This document shows, piece by piece, positions 32,549 to 43,440 of a stretch of DNA of 64,000 nt. A model generated the notes under the pieces. The model had not been told where the DNA came from and did no database searches. It saw only the letters and a list, made by a program, of their open reading frames with translations. Origin of the DNA: Metarhizium brunneum (taxonomy: Eukaryota; Ascomycota; Sordariomycetes; Hypocreales; Clavicipitaceae). The stretch is taken from assembly GCF_013426205.1 (NCBI RefSeq), contig NC_089424.1:2852001-2916000 (forward strand), read 5' to 3'. The translations under genes were made by a program, and so were the position numbers. Within the stretch, counting starts at the first letter, position 1. Each line of letters begins with the position of its first letter.

Positions 32549-33469
32549 CTAGTTGTTAGCCGCATCTTCAAACTTGGTGCCCGTCAACAGGTAAAACGCC
32601 TCCTTGTACTTCTCTCCCGTAGCAACACAAATATCTTCTGGAAGCGTCACGCCCTCTTTGGCCCTGAGCCCCTCCTTGATCAACCAATTCCTCACAAACT
32701 GCTTATCGAAGCTGTCCGGCTCCTTTCCTACCTCATACCCATCCTTTCTCCAGAACCGCGAACTGTCGGGCGTCAACACCTCGTCCACGAGATAAATGTT
32801 GCCCTCGGCATCCTTGGCAAACTCGAACTTGGTGTCGGCAATAATAATGCCACGCTCCTCCGCATACGCAGCGGCGGCCTTGTAGATTGTCAAAGCCAGC
32901 GCCTCGACCTTGTCGGCAGTCTCCCTGTCGCCAATCTCCTTCCACGCATCGTCGGGGTGGATGTTCTCGTCGTGCGCGCCCGCCTCCGCCTTGGTGCTAG
33001 GCGTGTAAATGGCGCTGGGGAATTTCTGAGCAAGCCGCATGCCCTGGGGCATGGCGAGGCCGTGAACGGTCCCCCTGGCCTGGTACTCCTTCCACGCGCT
33101 CCCGGTAATATACCCCCTCACGATGGCCTCGATTTTCAACACCTGCAGCTTGCGAACCTGCATGCTGCGGTTCTTGACGACGCTGGCCTCCTCGGCGGGA
33201 ATGCCCGCGGGAACATCCAGGCTGATGAAGTGTGTGCGGAGGCTGGGGATGCGCTCAGACAGCACGCGGAACCAGTACGCCGACATGAGCGTCAGGATGG
33301 CTCCCTTGTTGGGGATGCCGTTGGTCATGACGACGTCAAAGGCGGAGAGACGGTCTGATGCGACGAAGAGCAGGGCATTGGGGTCGGGGAGGCTGAAGAG
33401 ATCGCGGACTTTGCCGGATGCGATTTTCTGCAGCGACGGCAGCGAGATGGTTGTGAGGGCTGCGGCCAT
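32549..33469 (-). CDS. ADE1: SAICAR synthetase (phosphoribosylaminoimidazole-succinocarboxamide synthase)
   Basis: One exon encodes 306 residues, the standard length of fungal Ade1. It joins aspartate to CAIR with ATP in de novo purine synthesis, in the cytosol. Seen in order: SGKVRDLFSLPDPNALLFVA, SDRLSAFDVVMTNGIPNKG, RSMQVRKLQVLKIEAIVRGY with ITGSAWKEY, KAEAGAHDENI, and IADTKFEFAKD followed by LVDEVLTPDSSRFW, all signature segments of the family. It converges with the upstream aminotransferase gene, with 185 bases between the stops. No regulatory site was recognised in the promoter. Confidence 0.97.
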   Translation of the reverse strand: MAAALTTISLPSLQKIASGKVRDLFSLPDPNALLFVASDRLSAFDVVMTNGIPNKGAILTLMSAYWFRVLSERIPSLRTHFISLDVPAGIPAEEASVVKNRSMQVRKLQVLKIEAIVRGYITGSAWKEYQARGTVHGLAMPQGMRLAQKFPSAIYTPSTKAEAGAHDENIHPDDAWKEIGDRETADKVEALALTIYKAAAAYAEERGIIIADTKFEFAKDAEGNIYLVDEVLTPDSSRFWRKDGYEVGKEPDSFDKQFVRNWLIKEGLRAKEGVTLPEDICVATGEKYKEAFYLLTGTKFEDAANN

Positions 33470-36310
33470 GGTGAGATGTGGCGATGTGCCGCAGATGGAC
33501 GGGCACTGTCTTGAGGATACGATTACAGAGATTGGCTACAACTGCAGTATTGTTAAAAGTGAAGAGTAGAGAAGGGACCGAAAATCAATTACATGTAATT
33601 GGTGTATTTTTGTGCTTACTAGTGAGACTCGTGATGGTCGATGAGTCGTCGGTCGTCGGTCGTCGTGCTGGCCTTGGCGCCCAGCGAGCGAAATTTTTCT
33701 CCATCTAATTACTGCGATATGGCTAAGCAGGTCTGGTGGGCGCCACTCCACCATGAAGCTTCAGATGGCGGCAGGGCCAAGATCATTATTACTATTATGT
33801 ACGTATGTAGGTTCCAACAATCTCGAGCCCACAATGTTTGATTTCGCAATTATAGAAAGGCAGGCGTATCAGTTCTTTGGAACAGCAGGAGGCAAAAAAA
33901 AAAAAAAAATCTCAAAAAAAATCAAAGCATAGCCCTACCTACCCTAGGCATCAGACTCTCTCGGTCTGCCGTCAGGACCCGGATCGCACCTGCCGCTCCG
34001 TTGTTTAACAGGCCAACAGTCTGGTGGTGTCACACGCCGTCATCATTAGAGAATTTCCCTTGTCCAACTTCGTGGAATTGGCTCTCGAATGCTTTCCTTC
34101 TGATGATAACCTCAATCAAACCACCGCCACCAACTCTGTTGCAGCTGTTGATTGGCACGTCAATTTGACTGGTACTCTCGGTACGTCGGGCGGCGGTGGC
34201 TGCATCGACTCATCGAGCCTTATGCCGCTGCCGGTGGATGACGAGGTATGTATGGACCTCTCAATTTCTCCGCACCATCTGCCATCTCTCACGATAATAG
34301 ACCGTCTCTCCATGCTCGAACCAGTCAGTGTTCAGGTTCCGGGCCACACCTGACCACTCAAGCTCCGTCAATTGAGGATTGAGGATTGGGGCGCACACAA
34401 TGCGTGGGTGGTATGGACAAGGTTGCCCTGGCCAGGACAAAAGCACAACATGATCGACTGAAGTACTAGTAGTAGTGGGTCGTTGTGATCGAGAGGTTCA
34501 TGGCCCGAAAGCCCTTGTCCACAGGGACGTATCATCACATTACCATCCATCTGGGCTTCAGGTTGATTGGTCCATCTAGGATGATTCCGGGCCTTCAGTT
34601 GATACAAGAGCGTCCCCGTCAGTTTCTCCATATTAGGAGGAGATCTGTACGACTCTGTCCACATGGAAAGTGGCTAGTACCCCGTGTTAGCTCTCCGTGG
34701 CCTAAAGATTGGAGTTTGAAAGCAGCTAATTTTCTTTCCAACACAGGACGATCGTGCCAGGCGGAGGGTAGCAATGCATGAAAATGGTGGCGTTAGACAC
34801 TGTCACTCAGAGGGTCCGCGCAACACACAGAGGCTGCCGCCGTGGCTCCGCTGACAAGACGACCAAATGGTCTTGGTTGCCATACAGACATTTACATCAA
34901 GCATGAACAGACAGCTTCGGGATTGTGTACGCAAAGTAAGGCAGGGTTATGATGGCGCATCCACGGAGTACTGGCTCAAATGGATAGAGTTGGCCTACTC
35001 CGTACACCACTAAGAAGATTGTTTTGTGGGAGCTCTTATAGCATCCTACTTTAGGCAACTTGACGGCTACCAGCAAGTGGCTGGGGCAGACGACAGAGAA
35101 CAAAGCGGTGGCTGGCCTGCTAACAGCAGCCACTGTAATGGAGTGCTCAGGCTGAACTGAGTAAAGTGGAACATCGATTGATATCAAAATCAAGCTGCGG
35201 GAGCGCCAGAGACGTCTCACTGGCTGAGTACTGACAGACCTACTACTACCAGCAAGAGCCACACAAAGGTCGACTACCTGGGGGGTTTGGGGCATAATTT
35301 GCTCCCATAATTTTTTTCAACTTTTTTCGCTTTTGCTAACCATGGTGTTATAGCATTCAACTACGGAGCATAGCATTGCATACCCTCTAATACCATAGCG
35401 CCTGATAAGCCAAGGGCCCGGTCTGGACAAGTCACTGCTTCCCAAACTGTAAGGAGTGTTTTATACCGGACAGATTGTGGCTGAACGATGCCAGGATGTG
35501 ACCCCGGACCCAACATGGAATATATTAAACCGCTGGCTCGATGAAGGCTGTCAGACGGGACAATGGCGCCGCAATGCCGGCACATGCCCTTCGATATCAT
35601 TATCAGCAGTGTGTGTCTGATGGGGCGTCATCAACTGCACATACTAGTACGGAGTGACACAGCAACTATCCCAGACAGGCTAGTGTCGACTGGTACTTCT
35701 TTTCGACTGCATCTTGCAGATTGCGCTATTGCGTCCTTGTACTCCATGCAGCAAGCCAAGCGAACTCTGGACACTTTGGACGGCTGTCCTCAGCCTCCGC
35801 ACTCCAAAACTAGTGGTGAAGAAAAAGCCTGGCCATCCCCGGCGTGGCTAGCCAAGAGTTTCGTCCGATTAAGCCCATACTGATCATCTTCGCCGAGAAC
35901 CAGCAGAGCAGCACAGCCGCAGCAGGGACGATTCCAATCGAAACCGGAGAAGCTGAAGCTGAAGGATATCACATGATTTTTAGATCATAGAAGAATCTCG
36001 GCCCAGCCCTCTTATCTCCGTGCTGCCTGCGACTTGGATCAAGAGCGAGGCTACACCTGGTGACCTGACTTCGGTTATACTAAGCTCAAGGACGAGAATT
36101 GATTGATTCTTCGCGGGTGCCGGCTGGGCCAGGCCGACCAGTCTCTAGGCTTGAGACTCCTGGACCCAAGATAGAATCCACACGCGAAATAAAGCGAGGC
36201 CACCCCCCGTTGTGTCTGAAGCCAAGACGCCCACTTCTGTACACCACGCTGAGCACTCCGTCTTCTACAAGTATTCCCGCTGGTCCTCCGCTGGATCTCC
36301 GGCAAAGGAG
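33470..36310. other. 2.8-kb divergent intergenic region, no gene supported
   Basis: It separates ADE1 (minus) from the Zn2Cys6 regulator (plus). It holds a run of about 16 A near 33895-33909 and one TACTCCGTA at 34996-35004. Short ORFs at 34024-34353 and 35563-35883 have no recognisable domain and were not called. Confidence 0.5.
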
Positions 36311-39111
36311 ATGGACCCTGCTGGGCCTGCCGGGCCTGCCGGGGTGAATCATGCCTATACCTTTGTGATGAGCAACGGGTCTACGTCCGCAGCCTCGAAT
36401 GCCTCAAATAATTCAGCAGCGCCGGGCTCAGCGGCAAGTCCTTTGAGCGTAGACGGCGGAGCTTCTGTCGCCAGCCAAGGCCAAGCTCCGGCAATCAAAC
36501 GCCGATCTCCAATCGCATGCCGAAGGTCAGACCGAAACATTATATTTGATTCGTATACCAACAAATATTAACATCAATATGCAGATGTCGCCGGATGAGA
36601 AGCAAGTGCATTCACGAGAAGGGCAAGTCTCCGTGCAAGTCCTGTCATGAAGCGGGCATACCTGCGGAGGAATGGTTAGTTACACTTGCGCCGAATGTTC
36701 CTCGCCTAATTCCCATCTCTAACACCCCGCTCCCTTTACACAGCATCTTTCCAGTCAGGGGACAACCTGATCTGGATCGTGAGTATCGACACCCTCGCAC
36801 GAGAGCCGAAAAGACTACGAGAAGTGGTTCGATCAGCTCCAAGCCACGTCGCTGTAATGCAGATGACTCACTTGTAACTCAACAACGGCAGGCTGATAAT
36901 TGGGAGAATCTCCCCCCTCTCGAGGAGCTCATTGACGGCGTCAATCTTTTCACAAAACAGTACTTTCAACTCGGCTTTATTCCAAAGGAGCAGTATCCGG
37001 AGCGTCTGCGTAAGGATTCGCGCTCAACTAGCTTGTTTCTACTCATGGGAATCCTCAGCATTTCAGCTCGACTCAGTCCTGCCTTCAAATTACGATATGG
37101 GACCGGTGTGAAAGCTGCCGAGTACTTTATGGAAAGGGCATCGTCGATTGCGTTCGAAGAGGTGTACCAAGAACCTACACTAGAAAGATGCCAAGCCTTT
37201 TATTTGTTAAGCATTGCCCAACAAGGCAGTGGTGAGCGCAACAGGAGCTATGTAAGTAATTTGACCATTAGCTGCCCTGATATGCCCCGGTCAGTGCTAA
37301 CCAGGGTTGCCAAAGATTAATATGGGCATTGCCATCCGAATGGCCATTCTCATGCAGCTCCAGCGAGAGGAAATGTATCATATTTCGAACCCAACACCTG
37401 AGCTCATCATACGCGCCGAATCCGCAAGACGAACACTTGTAAGACGTTGGATTTCAGGCAATCTTGCTATTTAACCCTCCCCCGACATGGCAGCTAATTT
37501 CTTTGTTAGTGGATGTTACACAGCCAAGACAATTTACATTCAGGGCCCCTGTCTCCCGTGTCGCTGTCCGCAGGTGACATCACGACACTTCTACCCTGCA
37601 ACGAAGAGGACTTTGCGAATGGACATGAACCAAGATCGCGAGCTGCTTTGGAAGGGACACCGCCCGCGATGGACAACCCGGAGCTAATACGAGATTCCAA
37701 CCGTTCGCTCTTTGCAACGCTTATGCAGATTCACTCCTGGTGGGGCGTAGTTGGACGACGTGCCGTCAGGTTCAGCAAGAGTCCGCGTCCCTGGGACCCA
37801 GCGAGTGAATTCTCGCAAACCGCCGAGAAGCTGAGAGAGTGGGAAGAGAAATTACCTCAGGAACATAGATGGAGCACCTATCTTCTCAAACGGTACAAGG
37901 CGGAAAGCCAGGAATTGGCCTATTTGTGCGTGACAATGATGACGCGCTTGTCTAACATCGTTCTTCGTAGACCATATCTGATAGAGTCAGTTGCCCTCCC
38001 TACGCCGTATCTGTAACCACCCCCCCAGGCATTCTTTACAAACTTACAACAAGTATACAGCATTATAAAACCCGACAAAAAGGGCCACACGAAATTCTTC
38101 ACAGACATGTCCAACGAAATCTTCATCAACGTGCGATATCTGTACGAACAAATCGATGCCCAATTCACGAACAGATCTCCGGATGAGAGCGTCGGCGCCC
38201 AAATTGCCGCATTTTGTGTATATAGCTGTGGCTTGTTCTCAACCTACCTTTGCAAATACCCCAGCAGTAAGCCCCCGCTCCCTCTCACCTCCCTCCCGTT
38301 CTCGATTTACAAATATAACAAGCCAACACCAAACCTACCAGTCTGCCAGGACAAAGCCCTCGTCCGTGACGGACCAATGATGCTCCAAAGAACAATCAAC
38401 ATCCTCAAAGAATGTCGAGAAGTATGGCCCCTAGCAGCACGCTGGGTAGAAGCCCTCGAGAAGTTCTCCCTCGATCCGCAGTCGGCCACGTTTGGCAATG
38501 AAGGAAGCATGGACGACGGGAAAGATCCCATCCCTCGCTTTACACGACAATTACCGCCCCTATTCCCCATCACAAAGCCGATTCTACCCCCTGCGCCTCC
38601 CCCAACTCTACCCGGACCAAACATCCTCCCACGACCAGGAACCCAGCCTGAACTACCGCCCTCGTCATCCATCGGGTCACCGCACCACCAAAGCGCTATA
38701 TCTAATCCTGCTCCCAGCCTCCAGTTACCCTCTCCGCCGCAACAACAAACCCAACCACAACTCCATCAATCGCAGGGCTACCCAGGCGCAACCCTTCCAG
38801 CACCAGCAACAATCTCCCCACACCCGTATGCAAACCAGCTCCAGCCCCCTCACGCAGCAGTCCAACCAAACTCACACAATATGTACATGCACACCCCGAT
38901 GGGCCGTCAAAACGCCGACAGCCTAAGCATGCTCATCGAAGCGTTTGACTCAAACAATCCCGGCCCGCCGGCTCCGCATTATGGCGCGGGCAACTTCAAC
39001 CCGCAACTTGTTCCTGGAACGGATGGTTTCGAGGGCGAATTGCAGTTTTACATTGACGGGGCGACGTCTGCTTGGATGAACAGCAGTGCCTGGCTGGACA
39101 CGATGCAATGA
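36311..39111 (+). CDS. Zn(II)2Cys6 fungal-specific transcription factor
   Basis: Seven exons: 36311-36525, 36585-36674, 36744-37251, 37316-37438, 37510-37985, 38061-38266 and 38342-39111 (795 residues; six introns of 59-75 nt, all phase-consistent). The zinc cluster is assembled across introns 1 and 2: ACRRCRRMRSKC, then CKSC and EECIFP, giving spacing C-x2-C-x6-C-x8-C-x2-C-x9-C. The N-terminal 65 residues are Ala/Ser/Gly-rich. The central part (NWENLPPLEELIDGVNLF onward, with INMGIAIRMAILMQLQREEM and RRTLWMLHSQDNL) matches the fungal-specific transcription factor domain. The C-terminal 200 residues are Pro/Gln-rich, a likely activation domain. It should be a nuclear DNA-binding regulator; I recognise no orthologue and cannot name targets. 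Start: the ATG at 36311; the frame upstream has no ATG in good position. Confidence 0.9.
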
Positions 39112-40317
39112 GAGACGGGTTAGCCATGACCTAGGCGCCAGATGGCATGCTCCACGATATATACCACGTACCAAAGATAAACCGTAGAAACACATACATG
39201 GCCTATTGAATTGACAGCCGAGCCTATTTATCTTCAGATCCCACCCGCTTTCGATTAGACATACGCCGTGATACTACAATGGACAGATAATTGCACAGTC
39301 ATGGAAGAAAAGATTAAGCACATGACAACGAGAGTGGACCAACTATTCTTATTGAACTGTTCGTGTAGCTTGCGTCTCGACAAGCATCACTTGATGCCAA
39401 GTCTAATACCACCAGCACACGCTCGCCAAAATACCCATCCAGGCAAATCAAATCATGCGCTCTCTCCGTTTCCACAGCCTTTCCATATCTTTCACCGACA
39501 CACCCCTATGCAACATCTTCATATTCATCCACAACACACCTCTCTCTGACTGATGATGCTGTAATCCCAGATCCGGCTTTTTGCGTATATGCTCTAGAAG
39601 GATCCCATTCACTTGAAGGGCGTCTAGCGCAAATAACATGAGGCAAGAAAAACACAATGGAAGAAACGAAAAAAATATCATATAGAATGTGACAAAAAGC
39701 CGATATTTGAGCCCGAGGCGAGGGGAGAAAAAAATAATAAGATAAAATAAAAACTGACCAAAGAGTAGAAACCTGCCGCCTGTACTCCCTGTTCCTCTCT
39801 ACATGACTTTATAACGTGCCGCCGCTCTCTTTTTTGAGAAAAATTCCATGCGGGGCTTTACATGACTTCTCTATCCCTTCGTTGTAGCTTGAGGTAATTA
39901 AACAAAAGATGTGTAGTGGGCAATATGTTGGGGGTTGTGAGGCGGAAAGGGGATTGGGGGGTGAGGGAAATGATAATGGTAGATGCGTGTCTGTAAATTA
40001 GAACACGAGGGCATTTGAAGGCATGGGGGGAATCAATATCGTAGTATTGGTGAAGGGGGGGTATTTTGATTACTGAAGTGTCGTGGGGGGTTCTATGTAC
40101 ACGTGAAAGGGTCGTAGGAATCGTGTTGTTGGGTAATGTGTTTGCAGGTGGCGTTTCAGGCATGGCGGTGATGCCGCTGGCACCGTGGCGTGGGCCATTG
40201 ACCTCTTTCGAAGTCGTGGGGACCAAGGCGGCATCGCAAGAGCATTGAGGGGAGGAGTCTTGACTGTTGGTCCGTGATTCAAAACTCTTCCTGGTCGGTT
40301 GTGTCGAATAGAGTGGC
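39112..40317. other. convergent intergenic region
   Basis: It lies between the 3' ends of the regulator and importin genes. An AT-rich stretch around 39655-39765 and G-rich stretches near 39925-40095 were seen. No gene is supported. Confidence 0.5.
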
Positions 40318-43300
40318 TCAAGACATTACGGTTTGAGCGCCTCCAAGCTGACGCTTGACTTGTTCCCGAGCCCAGCGAGCAGTCTCAATGGTTTGCGGCT
40401 TGAACTCGCGGTTGGTCTTGGTCTCTTTGATCATGGCCGTCAGCCACTCCTGGCGGAATGCGTCCACCAATTGACCATTGGGGTAAGCCTCAGCAAGATC
40501 ACTACGACGAGGTTAGCGGGTATCCAGGTACATATTCAAAGGCCTAGTCACACATACCCAATAACGCCCATGCTCGCACGCAACAATCCCTCGCTTCGGA
40601 TGGTATCGTTGGCAATCTGGCCAAGCAAGTTAAAGATTGCAGGGACGTATTGCTGCAGAGCTTGCGCTGTGAAAGGATTAGCAAACTGACGATGGTAAAG
40701 GATGGTAAGCCACAAATTGCCAGGAGCCTGCCACCTACTCTTGCCACTAGACCTCATGGCACCAATGATGCCACCCCAGGCATCCATGATACCTTCACGA
40801 AGAGAAATCACGTAGTCAACCATCTCAATGGGACCGTCGGGTGTAGCAGTGACTGTTGAGGCCTGCTCCAGAACCTGAGCCACGACAGACAAATAAGTCT
40901 CAAAATGTCCAGTAATGGCACCGGCGATGTCGCCGAAGCATTGGAGGATCGCAGGCTTGAACTGGTTGGAGAGCGCGGTACTCTAACAAAAAAGGGTTAG
41001 CCGGATATGTAATAGAATCTGGGCAGGCGGCGAATAGATCTGCATACCCTCAAGTTGTTAAGTAGATAGTTCATGAAGTTGTCGCAGAATGGTTGGCTGC
41101 GCTCTCCCATGGAGCGGGTGATATCGCTGACCAGACCAATAGCCATGGAGCAGAGACTGGGCTCTTCCTGGTTTCCTAGAGCATTGTACAGGAAAGGAGC
41201 AAACGCATCCATGTACTTGATGAAGTCCTCCTCCATTGTTGTAGAGAGGGCAGAAATTGTTCCGAAAACAGCCTCGGGGACGCTAGACTTGCCTCCGACG
41301 CTGTTGAGGATCTGGAGCAAGATCTCCATAATACGATCAGCTTGAGGCGCGATATCCTTATCAAGTCTAATGACAATGGCCTGCAAAACCGTGCACAAGC
41401 TGTTTTGCATCTCCTCGAGGGTAATCTTATCCTCTACGCTGACAACCTGAGACTGTAGCGGAACAGTCTCTTGCAGACGCTTGATGATGACATCGGATAG
41501 CGAGGCAATGGCCTGCAGACTATCTGAAGCGGAGCTCTGCACAAAGACATTGAGCACCTCGTAGGCGGCGGTGCGCACGTAAGTTTCGGCGTCCTGTCTG
41601 GCCGTGACATCGAGCAGTGAGCTGACGGCCTGGTTGAAGTGAGGCGTCACGGGGTTGGAAGCAGCGCCGACATCGCCAGCGAATCGTTCAGCGAGGTTCA
41701 TGAGAGCCCAGCAGCATGAAGGAGCCATCTTGGCGTTGCTCATGAGGCCCTTGAATAATGACTCGATGAGAGTAGGGAGTTGCTGAACGGGATCGATAGC
41801 ATCTGCGCACGCATCCGTAACACGTCCCAGAGTGAAGGCTGTGGAGTCCCTGACTTGAAAAGACTGATCATCCATCATGGTGATCAGGATAGGAAGAGCC
41901 TGCTTGACGATGGGATCCAGGACCTTCTCATCTGGGCCCTCCATGATGGCGCCGAAAGCCGAGACAGCAGCGTCGCGGAAGTGCCAATCCTCAGAGCGCA
42001 GGTTTGCCTCAACAAACTGCAAGACTGGGGTGATGATACTAGCACCAACGGCCTGTGAGTAGAGCTGCAAGCACTGATAGGCAGCGCGGGAGATGTTGTA
42101 CTCGTCGTCAGTGGCGTCTTCGTCCTGTTTCGTAAGAAGCGACAAAAGCACGGGGACAACTTCGTTGGCAGCAACGCGTGCAAAGTTGTAAAAGTTGCGC
42201 ATCTGGTCTGAACGCTCAACCTGGGCGTTGTCATACTCGATGTTGATCTCCTCCTCACAGACAGTGCTCCAGAATTCGACAGCAAGCTTGGCAACATCCT
42301 CGTCATCCGACTTCATTCCAAGAATAGTCAGGCCAAACAGGGCCTTCTCCATGTAGAAGCGCATATTGTCGTAGTACAGAGCCATGATTCGGTTAAGACA
42401 GCCAAAGGCGCCCTGCTGAATACGCGAGTCGTCGGCCTGAGTGGCCTCACAGACAACCTGCATGATGTAGTTTCGCTCTCCCTCATGTTTGAAGTTGCTA
42501 CTCACAAACTCCAACGAGTCGCCAAGGGCGGTAATAGCGGCCAAGCGAACCTCATTGTTGGCCTCCTCTTTCCTGGCCCCTTGAACGACAGCGGTCAAGA
42601 TGGCGTTTGAGTGAGAGACTAGAGCAACTCGAAGCTCCGAGTCGGAGCTTTCACAGATATAACCGATGGTGGTTAAAGAGGCCTGCTTCTGGTGATCGGC
42701 GCCCTCGGTAACGTTTTTGACCAGAAAGGGCATCAAGTCAGTCCACTGGTTGCGAGGCAGCTCGATGGCAGCAATGGAGGAGATGACTTGGGCAGCAGCA
42801 TTGCCGGCTTGGGCATTGCTGGACGAAAGAGTTTGCAGGGTGAGTTGCTTTACGCGCGACTTGGTATCCTCGTCTGTCCGTTGTAGCCACTTGGTTTGAA
42901 GTTCTTGCAGACGCTGAAAGTCTCGGGCTGTGAAAGCGTTCTTCAGGGCCAAACCGGCGGCGACTCGGATGGGCCCCTCTGCTTGTTCGTTGGCAAGTTC
43001 TTGTACCAGGGTCGCCAGGTAGAGCGGCTATATTGAGGCGTAGACTCAGTCAGTACGAGGAGCCAGGGGAGGCATGAAGCTCGACAAGGGGCAAATTAGG
43101 GAGGGGGTGATCCGGCAACTTACGAAGTTACTCTCCGCAGCCTGGTTAAGCTGCTGCTCGGCAGCATTTCGTAGGTTCGCGTCTGTGCAAGGAACTATGT
43201 CAGCAAGACGCAATCACACCTTGGAATACAACATGTCTAGGCAGATAGCGGCAAAGGGCTACGAAGGCCACGCAAACGCAAAACAAGGACTCGCCGGCCT

Positions 43301-43440
43301 CTGGGAGCAGAAAAGGGCACCGCTGAGGCAGGCGAGGGGTCGCCAGAATCCAGGGGAATCCAAAAGATGGGCAGTGGAGGTGTGAACCTACCCGGAGACA
43401 GCGAGTTGGCGAGCACCTGATTAATCTCTGAGCTCGACAT
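40318..43440 (-). CDS. KAP95: importin beta-1 (karyopherin Kap95)
   Basis: Six minus-strand exons, 43440-43392, 43182-43124, 43027-41048, 40982-40739, 40666-40558 and 40501-40318, encode 874 residues, close to the usual size of Kap95 (introns 209, 96, 65, 72, 56). It is a HEAT-repeat carrier that binds importin alpha or cargo, nucleoporins and Ran-GTP, and moves proteins into the nucleus. Seen: MSSSEINQVLANSLSP joined to DANLRNAAEQQLNQAAE, PLYLATLVQELANEQAEGPI, RVAAGLALKNAFTARD (the importin beta N-terminal domain), and repeated HEAT helices such as FRDAAVSAFGAIMEGP and PSCCWALMNLAERFAGDVG. The C-terminus reads DLAEAYPNGQLVDAFRQEWL. Positions of the terminal exons follow from family motifs and phase closure. 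Confidence 0.95.

Noticed and set aside
33894..33909. Poly(A) run suggesting a retroposed copy
   Set aside because: No gene-derived sequence or target-site duplication was seen beside it. A homopolymer in an intergenic region is common.
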